From Bacillus rhizoplanae (GTDB taxonomy: Bacteria > Bacillota > Bacilli > Bacillales > Bacillaceae_G), in contig NZ_CAKJTI010000009.1 of the NCBI RefSeq assembly GCF_917563915.1, positions 1 to 64,000 of the forward strand: DNA of 64,000 nt, written 5' to 3'. This document shows positions 1-7,513 of the stretch, piece by piece. Position numbers and translations under genes: made by a program. Every line of letters starts with the position of its first letter. Position 1 is the first letter of the stretch. The notes under the pieces are model-generated. The model made no database searches. It was given only the letters and a program-made list of their open reading frames with translations, and was not told where the DNA came from.

Positions 1-15
1 ATATACCTTCATAAG

Positions 16-131
16 TCTGGTAATGATGGCAGAGAGGTCACACCCGTTCCCATACCGAACACGGAAGTTAAGCTCTCTAGCGCCGATGGTAGTTGGGACC
101 TTGTCCCTGTGAGAGTAGGACGTTGCCAGGC
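16..131 (+). rRNA. rrf: 5S ribosomal RNA
   Basis: The sequence is a canonical Bacillus 5S rRNA of about 116 nt, with the conserved loop reading CCGAACACGGAAG near the middle and pairing 5' and 3' ends. It is the last gene of an rRNA operon whose 16S and 23S genes lie upstream of the window. It is followed after 9 nt by the tRNA cluster, as in many Bacillus rrn operons. Confidence 0.96.
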
Positions 132-140
132 TTGTATTAT

Positions 141-215
141 TCCGCAGTAGCTCAGTGGTAGAGCTATCGGCTGTTAACCGATCGGTCGTAGGTTCGAGTC
201 CTACCTGCGGAGCCA
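141..215 (+). tRNA. tRNA-Asn (GTT)
   Basis: The cloverleaf closes with acceptor arms TCCGCAG and CTGCGGA, the anticodon is GTT and CCA is encoded. First tRNA of the cluster behind the 5S gene. Confidence 0.96.
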
Positions 216-218
216 ATT

Positions 219-310
219 GGAGAGCTGTCCGAGATGGCCGAAGGAGCACGATTGGAAATCGTGTATACGTCATAAGCGTATCAAGGGTTCGAATCCCTTG
301 CTCTCCGCCA
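219..310 (+). tRNA. tRNA-Ser (GGA)
   Basis: A 92-nt class II tRNA with a long variable arm, anticodon GGA and encoded CCA. The acceptor GGAGAGC pairs with GCTCTCC. Confidence 0.96.
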
Positions 311-319
311 TAACATTTT

Positions 320-394
320 GGCCCGTTGGTCAAGTGGTTAAGACACCGCCCTTTCACGGCGGTAACACGGGTTCGAATCCCGTACGGGTCACCA
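320..394 (+). tRNA. tRNA-Glu (TTC)
   Basis: The acceptor GGCCCGT pairs with ACGGGTC, the anticodon loop is CTTTCAC (TTC) and CCA is encoded. Confidence 0.96.
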
Positions 395-398
395 CTTT

Positions 399-474
399 GG
401 AGGATTAGCTCAGCTGGGAGAGCACCTGCCTTACAAGCAGGGGGTCGGCGGTTCGATCCCGTCATCCTCCACCA
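399..474 (+). tRNA. tRNA-Val (TAC)
   Basis: The acceptor GGAGGAT pairs with ATCCTCC, the anticodon is TAC and CCA is encoded. Confidence 0.96.
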
Positions 475-494
475 TATAAATTTATAAATATCGT

Positions 495-571
<77 letters not shown>

Positions 572-573
572 AT

Positions 574-649
574 GGTCCCGTGGTGTAGTGGTTAACATGC
601 CTGCCTGTCACGCAGGAGATCGCCGGTTCGACCCCGGTCGGGACCGCCA
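574..649 (+). tRNA. tRNA-Asp (GTC)
   Basis: The acceptor GGTCCCG pairs with CGGGACC, the anticodon is GTC and CCA is encoded. Confidence 0.96.
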
Positions 650-657
650 TTTATGAA

Positions 658-733
<76 letters not shown>

Positions 734-746
734 TTTTAGATATATT

Positions 747-822
<76 letters not shown>

Positions 823-830
823 TGTAAGTC

Positions 831-914
831 GGAGGGGTAGCGAAGTGGCTAAACGCGGCGGACTGTAAATCCGCTCCTTCGGGTTCGGCAGTTCGAATCT
901 GCCCCCCTCCACCA
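831..914 (+). tRNA. tRNA-Tyr (GTA)
   Basis: An 84-nt class II tRNA with a long variable arm. The acceptor GGAGGGG pairs with CCCCTCC, the anticodon is GTA and CCA is encoded. Confidence 0.96.
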
Positions 915-928
915 TTTACATTTTATAT

Positions 929-1002
929 AGGGGCATAGTTTAACGGTAGAACAGAGGTCTCCAAAACCTCCGGCGTGGGTTCGATTCCTACTGCCCCTGC
1001 CA
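929..1002 (+). tRNA. tRNA-Trp (CCA)
   Basis: The acceptor AGGGGCA pairs with TGCCCCT, the anticodon is CCA and the terminal CCA is encoded. Confidence 0.96.
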
Positions 1003-1011
1003 AAACAGCAT

Positions 1012-1088
1012 GGCGGCTGTGGCGAAGTGGTTAACGCATCGGATTGTGGCTCCGACACTCGTGGGTTCGATTCCCATCAGTCGCCCCA
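1012..1088 (+). tRNA. tRNA-His (GTG)
   Basis: The anticodon is GTG. The extra G at position -1 opposite C73, typical of histidine tRNAs, is present at 1012. The acceptor GCGGCTG pairs with CAGTCGC and CCA is encoded. Confidence 0.95.
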
Positions 1089-1102
1089 TTTTTAAATATT
1101 AC

Positions 1103-1131
1103 TTTACAAATTAAATTAGTTATGATAATAT
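1103..1131 (+). promoter_or_regulatory. SigA-type promoter inside the tRNA cluster
   Basis: TTTACA, a 17-nt spacer and TAATAT lie in the only long gap of the cluster (1089-1202), upstream of the last four tRNAs. This suggests that Gln-Gly-Cys-Leu can be transcribed independently of the rrn operon. Inferred from consensus only. Confidence 0.6.
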
Positions 1132-1202
1132 ACTAAATGTCGAGTTTGGATATTTAAAGTAATAAAAATGATAATAAATCATATAATGTATTAATAATTC
1201 GA

Positions 1203-1277
1203 TGGGCTATAGCCAAGCGGTAAGGCAACGGACTTTGACTCCGTCATGCGCTGGTTCGAATCCAGCTAGCCCAGCCA
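1203..1277 (+). tRNA. tRNA-Gln (TTG)
   Basis: The acceptor TGGGCTA pairs with TAGCCCA, the anticodon is TTG and CCA is encoded. Confidence 0.96.
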
Positions 1278-1282
1278 TTTTT

Positions 1283-1357
1283 GCGGAAGTAGTTCAGTGG
1301 TAGAATACAACCTTGCCAAGGTTGGGGTCGCGGGTTCGAATCCCGTCTTCCGCTCCA
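1283..1357 (+). tRNA. tRNA-Gly (GCC)
   Basis: The acceptor GCGGAAG pairs with CTTCCGC, the anticodon is GCC and CCA is encoded. Confidence 0.96.
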
Positions 1358-1367
1358 AATTTAATAT

Positions 1368-1441
<74 letters not shown>

Positions 1442-1447
1442 TATTAT

Positions 1448-1529
1448 GCCGATGTGGCGGAATTGGCAGACGCGCACGACTCAAAATCGTGTTCCGTAAG
1501 GAGTGTCGGTTCGACCCCGACCATCGGTA
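1448..1529 (+). tRNA. tRNA-Leu (CAA)
   Basis: A class II tRNA with a variable arm and anticodon loop CTCAAAA (CAA). The acceptor GCCGATG pairs with CATCGGT. It is the only tRNA here without an encoded CCA: the discriminator A at 1529 is followed by CTG, so the CCA end must be added enzymatically. Confidence 0.94.
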
Positions 1530-1537
1530 CTGTTTAG

Positions 1538-1559
1538 ACGAGGATAACTCGTTTTTTTT
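1538..1559 (+). terminator. terminator of the rrn-tRNA operon
   Basis: The ACGAG/CTCGT stem is followed by eight T, 8 nt after tRNA-Leu. Confidence 0.85.
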
Positions 1560-1604
1560 GTGTTTCTAGACGTATAATAGGCGTGAATAATTTGATTATA
1601 TCAA

Positions 1605-1637
1605 GCGTTTTCTACAGCAGTAGAAAACGTTTTTTTC
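1605..1637 (+). terminator. second intrinsic terminator
   Basis: CGTTTTCTAC and TAGAAAACG form a hairpin followed by seven T. It backs up the terminator at 1538 and insulates the next gene. Confidence 0.75.
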
Positions 1638-1756
1638 TTTCATTTAAATTACAACTTTGTAAGGAAGTTGTAAGAGAAATCGATTGGATATTTTTAAAAA
1701 GCAAGGTATTCTTAAATTAAGAACAATGAATGTTAGAAGAAATGGGGGTGTCTGTT

Positions 1757-2524
1757 GTGAAAGAACGAACAGTACATCGTACTGCCTTTGATCATCATAT
1801 TACTTTAACTCCGATAACAAAAATTTTTTATAGAGCTCTTATATTATTATTATTACTAGGCTGTGCATTATTATTTGCTGGAAATAAAATGATTGAAAAC
1901 AAAGATATAAGTAAATTGAAAGTACCTGTTCATTTTGAGGTGCCAGAGCAGTTAGGTAATGCATTTATTGCAACTGAAGATAAGCGCTTCTATCATCATA
2001 ATGGATTAGACTATATTGCAATTGTCAGAGCGACAGTAGAAAATATAAAGGCTGGTCATGTTGTACAAGGTGGTAGTACAATAACTCAGCAACTTGCAAA
2101 AAATGTTTTTTTAACAAATGAACGAACATTTTCTCGTAAATGGGATGAAGTTTTCTATACAAAAAAAATAGAACGAACATTTACGAAAGATGATATTTTA
2201 AAATTGTACTTAAGTAATATTTATTATGGAGAAGGAGCATGGGGAGTTGAGGAAGCAGCCAAACTTTATTTCGGTAAAGAGGTAGATCAATTAACATTGA
2301 GTGAAAGTGCTATGCTTGCAGCTGTTGTGAAAGCTCCAACTTATTATTCACCAATACAACATTATGATAAAGCTGTAGAAAGACGTGATATTGTGTTAAA
2401 GCTTATGGAGCAAGAAGGGTATATTACTCATGCAGAATATGTACAAGCTACAAATGAAAAGCTTGTCATTCGTCAGGATATTCCTAAAAATCAGCCAGTA
2501 CAGCATGTAAAGGCGGTTAGTTAA
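1757..2524 (+). CDS. GT51 peptidoglycan glycosyltransferase, monofunctional
   Basis: This is a membrane-anchored peptidoglycan glycosyltransferase that polymerises lipid II into glycan strands at the outer face of the membrane. After a short cytoplasmic tail there is one membrane segment around residues 25-45, then only a GT51 domain. The GT51 signatures are the catalytic Glu in ATEDKRFYHHNG and the motif GGSTITQQLAKN, followed by a downstream SESAMLAAVVKAPTYYSP stretch. At 255 residues it lacks the transpeptidase domain of class A penicillin-binding proteins and is therefore monofunctional. I prefer the GTG at 1757 because GGGGGTG at 1744 is well placed as a ribosome site. An ATG at 1730 would give 264 residues but lacks a good site. 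A hairpin terminator follows directly. Confidence 0.88.
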   Translation: MKERTVHRTAFDHHITLTPITKIFYRALILLLLLGCALLFAGNKMIENKDISKLKVPVHFEVPEQLGNAFIATEDKRFYHHNGLDYIAIVRATVENIKAGHVVQGGSTITQQLAKNVFLTNERTFSRKWDEVFYTKKIERTFTKDDILKLYLSNIYYGEGAWGVEEAAKLYFGKEVDQLTLSESAMLAAVVKAPTYYSPIQHYDKAVERRDIVLKLMEQEGYITHAEYVQATNEKLVIRQDIPKNQPVQHVKAVS

Positions 2525-2555
2525 GAGTAAGTTCAAAATGAACTTACTCTTTTTT
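2524..2555 (+). terminator. terminator of the transglycosylase gene
   Basis: GAGTAAGTTCA and TGAACTTACTC form a near-perfect stem followed by a T run. Confidence 0.85.
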
Positions 2556-2709
2556 ATCCCGCTACTTTAGGGCAATAAGGCCCCCATCTCAAGATTTAGA
2601 GAGAGCGAAGAAGATAGGTGGGGGATAACTGCCCGTAAGAGCCTGATTGGTTCAACTAACCATCAGTGGGGGATGAAGAAAATCCCCACTGATGGAAGTT
2701 TCACTTTAC
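2553..2709 (+). repeat. bcr1 repeat, full length
   Basis: A 157-bp copy of the B. cereus group repeat bcr1. It begins TTTATCCCGC, carries the internal blocks AGATAGGTGGGGGATAACTG and GATTGGTTCAACTAACCATC, and ends GGAAGTTTCACTTTAC. The TTTAT ends seen in other copies are here TTTAT and TTTAC. The remaining 2710-2862 holds no gene that I can support. Confidence 0.93.
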
Positions 2710-2868
2710 GTGAATGAATTTAAGCGAAGTGAGACACAATATTGTCACATTTGTTTAATTTTGCTTATTTTGTGAGCAACTTCAATGGACTGTTTATATG
2801 AGAATTGATATCATGAATAATGTATATAAGCATCATACAAAGAATAAAAACATTAAAGAGGAATGTGT

Positions 2869-3519
2869 ATGAAATCAAAAAATATTATAATTCTCGGTGT
2901 TATTTTTTCTATCGCGGTACTTATTGTAATTGGGACAATTGCATATAGCATTGTGAATGATAAGAAGGAAAAAGGAAAAGATACGTTTTTATATGGTACA
3001 CAACAATCGTTAGGAGAGAAAGATGCTCCAATTCATGTTGTTGAGTTTGGAGACTTTAAATGTCCAGCTTGTCGTACATGGGATGCAACAGTATTACCAC
3101 GTTTAAAAGAAGATTATATTAACAAAGGGAAAGTTCAGCTGCATTTTATTAACTTTCCATTCATTGGGAAAGATTCTGATTTAGGAGCAGCTGCCGGGGA
3201 AGCAATTTATAAGCAAGATCCAAAAGCTTTTTGGACATTTTATGATGAAATATATCAAAAGCAACAGAATGAACAAGAAGAGTGGATTACAGAGGATTTA
3301 TTAGTAGATATAGTAAAGCAAAAGCTTCCTAGTATTGATATAACGGAGTTTAAAAAGGATTTAAATAGTAAGGAAGTAAAAGATAAAGTACAGAAGGATC
3401 TTGACCTTGCTCAGAAATTAAAAGTACAAGGTGCACCATCCATATACGTAAATGGTAAGCTTGTTAATCCAGACTACGATAGTATTAAAGCTGCAATTGA
3501 TAAAGAGTCGAAAAAGTGA
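2869..3519 (+). CDS. bdbD: DsbA-family thiol-disulfide oxidoreductase BdbD
   Basis: This is an extracytoplasmic thiol oxidase that introduces disulfide bonds into exported proteins. It has one N-terminal membrane anchor (residues 6-29) and a DsbA-type thioredoxin fold with active site CPAC at residues 65-68. A cis-proline loop (GAPSIYVNGK) lies near the C-terminus. The 216-residue length and sequence resemble B. subtilis BdbD (for example VVEFGDFKCPAC). The start is the ATG at 2869: the ribosome site AAAGAGG ends at 2861, which is 7 nt from this ATG but only 1 nt from the in-frame ATG at 2863. The quinone-coupled partner BdbC is not adjacent, so it must be encoded elsewhere. A strong hairpin terminator follows. 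Confidence 0.9.
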   Translation: MKSKNIIILGVIFSIAVLIVIGTIAYSIVNDKKEKGKDTFLYGTQQSLGEKDAPIHVVEFGDFKCPACRTWDATVLPRLKEDYINKGKVQLHFINFPFIGKDSDLGAAAGEAIYKQDPKAFWTFYDEIYQKQQNEQEEWITEDLLVDIVKQKLPSIDITEFKKDLNSKEVKDKVQKDLDLAQKLKVQGAPSIYVNGKLVNPDYDSIKAAIDKESKK

Positions 3520-3539
3520 TGAGTAATTCATCACTTTTT
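3511..3539 (+). terminator. terminator of bdbD
   Basis: AAAAAGTGATGA and TCATCACTTTTT form a perfect stem that overlaps the stop codon of bdbD. Confidence 0.85.
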
Positions 3540-3560
3540 CGACTTTTTTCGATAAAATTC

Positions 3561-3589
3561 TTGCAACACCTCATATTCCATGCTATACT
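3561..3589 (+). promoter_or_regulatory. promoter of the solitary tRNA-Gly
   Basis: TTGCAA, a 17-nt spacer and TATACT lie 44 nt upstream of the tRNA. This is a near-consensus SigA promoter. Confidence 0.75.
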
Positions 3590-3632
3590 TCTTAACATAA
3601 GTTAACAAAAAATTAATATTTTCTTTATATTT

Positions 3633-3706
3633 GCGGGTGTAGTTTAGTGGTAAAACAAGAGCCTTCCAAGCTCTGGTCGAGAGTTCGATTCTCTTCACCC
3701 GCTCCA
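3633..3706 (+). tRNA. tRNA-Gly (TCC)
   Basis: The acceptor GCGGGTG pairs with CACCCGC, the anticodon loop is CTTCCAA (TCC) and CCA is encoded. It is a single-gene unit with its own promoter and terminator, complementary to the GCC glycine tRNA in the cluster. Confidence 0.96.
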
Positions 3707-3740
3707 GATATCATTCCAAATTTCTATAATAATTGTGATC

Positions 3741-3786
3741 AACGCAGTGTTTCGTTTCTCAGATAAACGAGGTATTGCGTTTTTTT
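3741..3786 (+). terminator. terminator of tRNA-Gly
   Basis: A long imperfect hairpin (AACGCAGT..TCGTTT against AAACGA..ATTGCGTT) is followed by seven T. Confidence 0.8.
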
Positions 3787-3966
3787 ATGTTTGGAATGCA
3801 TGAATATACGTGAAAATAGTAATGTGGAATTTCCTATGATATATATTGTTATAACAAAATGAAATGTTTATCAATTAATATATTGAGAAATAGCGAATTA
3901 TTTGTAAATGTAAATGAAGTATAATTAATGAGGACATTGAAGTGTGAACAGCAACCTCTATATGGA

Positions 3967-4122
3967 TTTTCCCATATTAACGGGCAGTAAGACCCCCACC
4001 TCAAGATTTAGAGAGCAGCGAGGAAGATAGGTGGGGGATAACTACCCGTAAAAGCCCGATTGGTTCAACTAACCATCAGTGGGGGATGAAAAAAAACCCC
4101 ACTGATGGAAGTTTCACTTTAT
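3967..4122 (+). repeat. bcr1 repeat, full length
   Basis: A 156-bp bcr1 copy. The left end is diverged (TTTTCCCATATTAACGGGC) and the right end is intact (GTTTCACTTTAT). Its internal blocks match the copy at 2553. Confidence 0.93.
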
Positions 4123-4300
4123 AAAAAGAAAGGTGGTAAAACTGTTACTGAAAAGAGGCGGAACCTCAATAAGCAGCATATGTTGTATGAATTTAATCAA
4201 CCAACATATATATACCGATGGCTAGGCAAAAAATTAAGCCTATGGGGAACGACACAAACCAAAGTGACGAGATTGGGTTTGTAGAAGCAAGAAAAGTCTA
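4123..4300 (+). other. unexplained leader upstream of queG with overlapping short open frames
   Basis: The 178 bp between bcr1 and queG hold two overlapping open frames. One has no start and runs to the stop at 4281. The other could start at the GTG near 4132 (32 codons). The pairing segments ACAAACC and GGTTTGT (about 4254-4281) could form a hairpin without a T run. I recognise neither a protein family nor a riboswitch. It could be a small-peptide leader, a gene remnant or an RNA element. Confidence 0.3.
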
Positions 4301-4340
4301 AGTGGGTATGTTTGTACACATTTTCAGTAGCAGAGTAAGT

Positions 4341-5480
4341 GTGAACTTCGAACAATTAAAGCAAGATGTGATAGCTTATAGTAAAACAATTGGAATTGAT
4401 AAAATAGGCTTTACAAGCGCTTCACCATTTGAAGAGTTAAAGCAACGACTTATGCAGCAGCAACAATTAGGATATCAATCTGGATTTGAAGAATCGGATA
4501 TAGAGAAAAGAACGAATCCGCAATTATTATTGCCGGGTGCAAAATCAATTATTGCTATTGCATTGGCTTATCCCTCAAAGCTGAAAAATGCACCACTAAG
4601 CAAACCAGGGGAGCGACGAGGCATTTTTTGCCGTGCTTCTTGGGGGAAAGATTATCATCTTATTTTGCGTGATCGTTTAGAGAAGCTGGAAGCATATTTA
4701 ATTGAACGTTTACCGGAGATAGAAGTAAAATCGATGGTAGATACGGGAGAATTAAGTGATCGAGCTGTTTCAGAGCGAGCGGGCATTGGATGGAGTGCAA
4801 AGAATTGCTCCATTATTACACCAGAGTTTGGTTCATATGTCTATTTAGGTGAGATGATTACAAATATTCCTTTTCCTCCAGATACTCCAATTGAAGATCA
4901 ATGCGGGAGTTGTACAAAGTGCATTGATGTGTGTCCAACAGGAGCGCTTGTACAAGGGGGACAATTAAATTCCCAAAAATGTATTGCATTTTTAACGCAA
5001 ACGAAAGGTTTTCTTCCGGAAGAATATCGAGATAAGATTGGAAACCGCATTTACGGGTGTGATACGTGTCAAACTGTTTGTCCAAAAAACAAAGGAAAAG
5101 ATTTTCATAATCATCCGGAAATGGAGCCAGATCCAGAGCTCGTAAAGCCATTATTAAAACCTCTTCTTACGATTAGCAATCGTGATTTTAAAGAAAAGTA
5201 TGGCATTATGTCTGGGTCATGGCGGGGGAAAAAGCCGTTACAGAGAAATGCGATTTTGGCGCTTGCACATTTTAAAGATACGACTGCTATTCCTGATTTA
5301 GTTGCCTTAATGAAAGAAGATCCTCGTCCTGTTATTCGTGGAACGGCAGCGTGGGCACTAGGGAAAATTGGCGGAGAAGGGGTGCAAGAGGCTATTGAAA
5401 AAGCAAAAGAACGAGAGAAAGATGAAGAGGTACTTTATGAAATGAATCGTGGTCTTGAACTATTAGCTGAGAAAAAATAG
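4341..5480 (+). CDS. queG: epoxyqueuosine reductase QueG
   Basis: QueG reduces epoxyqueuosine to queuosine at the wobble base of Asn, Asp, His and Tyr tRNAs. It uses a cobalamin-type cofactor and two [4Fe-4S] clusters. The sequence shows the cluster motifs CGSCTKCIDVCP and CDTCQTVCP in mid-protein, the conserved VDTGELSDRAVSERAGIG stretch and a C-terminal HEAT-like repeat region from about residue 310. I place the start at the GTG at 4341 (379 residues), where alignment to B. subtilis QueG begins (M-N-F-E-Q-L-K). An upstream GTG at 4302 adds 13 residues without family support. It lies ahead of yhbB and trmL in the same order as B. subtilis yhbA-yhbB-cspR, 49 nt from yhbB. Confidence 0.93.
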   Translation: MNFEQLKQDVIAYSKTIGIDKIGFTSASPFEELKQRLMQQQQLGYQSGFEESDIEKRTNPQLLLPGAKSIIAIALAYPSKLKNAPLSKPGERRGIFCRASWGKDYHLILRDRLEKLEAYLIERLPEIEVKSMVDTGELSDRAVSERAGIGWSAKNCSIITPEFGSYVYLGEMITNIPFPPDTPIEDQCGSCTKCIDVCPTGALVQGGQLNSQKCIAFLTQTKGFLPEEYRDKIGNRIYGCDTCQTVCPKNKGKDFHNHPEMEPDPELVKPLLKPLLTISNRDFKEKYGIMSGSWRGKKPLQRNAILALAHFKDTTAIPDLVALMKEDPRPVIRGTAAWALGKIGGEGVQEAIEKAKEREKDEEVLYEMNRGLELLAEKK

Positions 5481-5529
5481 CAGATTATCTTTCCTTCCCT
5501 CATATTGTAATAAGGGGGAGGGAAACATT

Positions 5530-6426
5530 ATGTTTGTAAAACAGCACCTTCAAGAATGTCTTCAAAGGCAATTGGATTATATAGCAAATAAACGTATTGA
5601 TGAACAAGAAATTTCAGATGATATTGTTGATATGTTACAACGTAAACGGGAGCTCTTTAAGCAGCGAAATGCTGAAATTGTAAAGAGTAATGCTAATGTA
5701 TCTTTTATTAGACAGTTAAAAGGCGTTAACTATGATGAGGTAGATTATCAAATTCATTTTCAGTATTTCATTCGTCATCATCATTTATTTTATGTAGAAG
5801 AGGAACAAATGGAGAGGCGTTTACGATTAGAAGCTGGATGTATCACGCAAGATATAATGCTTGGAACATCAATGGATGAACAGAAAATTGGAACGCTAGA
5901 ACGTGAAATAACAAAGGGAAAAGGACAATATGTCCCATACAGTTATAATCGATTAGAGGCAGTGAAATATGCAGAGCGTTGGTGGGATGACCGCAATCCA
6001 GCTTATCAAAACTTCCCTGATAATTGCACAAATTTTATTTCACAATGTCTTCATGCTGGGGAAACACCGATGACTGGATATCCGAATATTCGCAGTGGAT
6101 GGTGGCAGCAAAACAGCCAATGGAGCTGGAGCTGGGCGGTAGCTCATTCTTTTCATTGGTACCTGTCAAGTGCTTCTATAGGACTTCGAGCAAAGCAAAT
6201 GGAGAAACCAGAAGATCTTATGCTTGGAGATGTGATTGTGTATGATTTTGAAAATGATGGAAGATGGAATCATACGACGATTGTCGTAGCAAAAGATGCG
6301 AATGGTATGCCTCTTGTAAATGCGCATTCTGCCAATAGCCGCAGGCGTTATTGGAATTATGAAGATTCAAGTAAGTATACACCGCAAATGAAATATAAGT
6401 TTTTTCATATTCTCGATAACGACTAG
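5530..6426 (+). CDS. yhbB: YhbB-type putative amidase
   Basis: A 298-residue protein with a C-terminal amidase-6 (papain-like) domain. The likely catalytic Cys166 is in NCTNFISQC, a His lies in GRWNHTTIVV, and a polar residue may come from NAHSANSRRR. The first 130 residues are charged and helical. No signal peptide is evident, which is odd for a presumed cell-wall amidase. The ribosome site GGGGGAGGG precedes the ATG. It sits between queG and trmL, as in B. subtilis. The family is associated with peptide-bond hydrolysis in the wall, but the substrate is not known to me. Confidence 0.82.
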   Translation: MFVKQHLQECLQRQLDYIANKRIDEQEISDDIVDMLQRKRELFKQRNAEIVKSNANVSFIRQLKGVNYDEVDYQIHFQYFIRHHHLFYVEEEQMERRLRLEAGCITQDIMLGTSMDEQKIGTLEREITKGKGQYVPYSYNRLEAVKYAERWWDDRNPAYQNFPDNCTNFISQCLHAGETPMTGYPNIRSGWWQQNSQWSWSWAVAHSFHWYLSSASIGLRAKQMEKPEDLMLGDVIVYDFENDGRWNHTTIVVAKDANGMPLVNAHSANSRRRYWNYEDSSKYTPQMKYKFFHILDND

Positions 6427-6481
6427 AGATTTTTTGTCCAAGTGGTATAATACGTAGTAGAAAAAGATTGAGGTGAACATT

Positions 6482-6970
6482 GTGGGAATACATGTTGTTT
6501 TATATCAACCAGAAATTCCAGCGAATACAGGTAATATTGCGCGTACTTGTGCAGCAACGGGTACGGAATTACATTTAATTAGACCGCTTGGATTTTCTAC
6601 TGACGATAAAGCGTTAAAGCGTGCTGGATTAGATTATTGGGAGCACGTAAAAATTACGTATTATGATTCTATTGAGGAATTTTATGAAAAAAATGCAAAT
6701 GGTGAGTTTTTCTACTTAACAAAGTATGGTGAGAAAGCACACACAACATTTGATTATGGCAATGTAGAACAAGATTACTATTTCGTATTTGGAAGAGAAA
6801 CAAACGGTCTTCCAGCAAATGTGATTGAACATAATTTTGATCATTGCTTACGCATCCCAATGACTGATAAAGTCCGTTCTTTAAACCTATCTAACACTGC
6901 AGCAATTTTAATTTATGAGGCATTGCGCCAGCAAAATTATCCGGGGTTAGATGTAGAAATTGTTTATTAA
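6482..6970 (+). CDS. trmL: tRNA (cytidine(34)-2'-O)-methyltransferase TrmL
   Basis: A SPOUT-class methyltransferase that 2'-O-methylates the wobble nucleotide of tRNA-Leu isoacceptors. The N-terminus HVVLYQPEIPANTGNIARTC is the family signature. The knot region follows, with FVFGRETNGLP and IPMTDKVRSLNLSNTAAI near the C-terminus. The start is the GTG at 6482 (162 residues), 6 nt behind the ribosome site GAGGTG. An in-frame GTG at 6473 lies within that ribosome site and is rejected. With queG upstream this makes a small tRNA wobble-modification neighbourhood. A terminator follows. Confidence 0.93.
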   Translation: MGIHVVLYQPEIPANTGNIARTCAATGTELHLIRPLGFSTDDKALKRAGLDYWEHVKITYYDSIEEFYEKNANGEFFYLTKYGEKAHTTFDYGNVEQDYYFVFGRETNGLPANVIEHNFDHCLRIPMTDKVRSLNLSNTAAILIYEALRQQNYPGLDVEIVY

Positions 6971-6996
6971 AAACCGTCATATGACGGTTTTTTTTT
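6969..6996 (+). terminator. terminator of trmL
   Basis: AAAACCGTCAT and ATGACGGTTTT form a stem followed by eight or more T. Confidence 0.9.
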
Positions 6997-7029
6997 GAAA
7001 AAAACTAATATTTTTTAATAAAGGTTTGC

Positions 7030-7212
7030 ATGTGTTTGAAAAAACGACAAATTTTATTAGGGTTGAATATCATTGCCGAAGGAGTAGAGGAGGCAGAACA
7101 AATTCAATTTTTGAAAGAAAAAAATGCGATCTTAGCCCAAGGTTATTATTTTAATAAGCCTCTTTCTATAAGCGATATTGAGAGATTTTATTTTATGACA
7201 GATAAAAAGTGA
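7030..7212 (+). pseudogene. C-terminal remnant of an EAL-domain cyclic-di-GMP phosphodiesterase
   Basis: About 50 codons encode the end of an EAL domain. The stretch GLNIIAEGVEEAEQ carries the catalytic E-G-V-E motif, and FLKEKN...AQGYYFNKPLS matches the family's final strand and helix. A whole EAL domain is about 240 residues, so roughly four fifths is missing. No upstream sequence continues it, and trmL's terminator lies just before. There is no convincing ribosome site. It is most likely a deletion remnant that keeps its original terminator. Confidence 0.8.
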
Positions 7213-7238
7213 TGAGCGTCAAGCTCATCACTTTTTTT
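7204..7238. terminator. bidirectional terminator
   Basis: AAAAAGTGATGAGC and GCTCATCACTTTTTTT form a perfect stem with A and T runs on both sides. It serves the EAL remnant on the plus strand and possibly the small minus-strand ORF. Confidence 0.85.
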
Positions 7239-7326
7239 ATTTTGTTCCTGGCTTATCATTGTATCCTGATGTGAAAATAGCAGTGAGAAATGTGAGCATA
7301 ACACCTAAAATTAATAAAAGTTTCAT
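7237..7326 (-). CDS. putative 29-residue hydrophobic small protein
   Basis: A small ORF beginning M-K-L-L-L-I-L-G-V-M with one predicted membrane segment and a short polar tail ending D-K-P-G-T-K. A purine-rich GGGGGG lies about 9 nt before the ATG. It occupies an otherwise empty gap between the EAL remnant and prkA and ends in the shared terminator. I know of no function. Small single-span peptides of this size are common in Bacillus. Chance is possible, hence the moderate confidence. Confidence 0.5.
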   Translation of the reverse strand: MKLLLILGVMLTFLTAIFTSGYNDKPGTK

Positions 7327-7513
7327 GAGAATTTAGCCCCCCATTCATATTTATCTCCTATTACTTGTATTATATCGAATTTTCTTTCAATTTTGGTAAT
7401 AAAATTTATAAAGTTTGTGTGCGATTTCATTTTGATTCGTACGAATGTTTAAGGACATCCTCGCATACTTTTATAATAATCCGCTTGAACAAGGAGATGG
7501 GGGAGGAGCTATA

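Noticed and set aside
1566-1582. TATAAT at 1573 as a promoter of the transglycosylase gene
   Set aside because: No -35 element lies at a proper distance, and a strong terminator lies between it and the gene.
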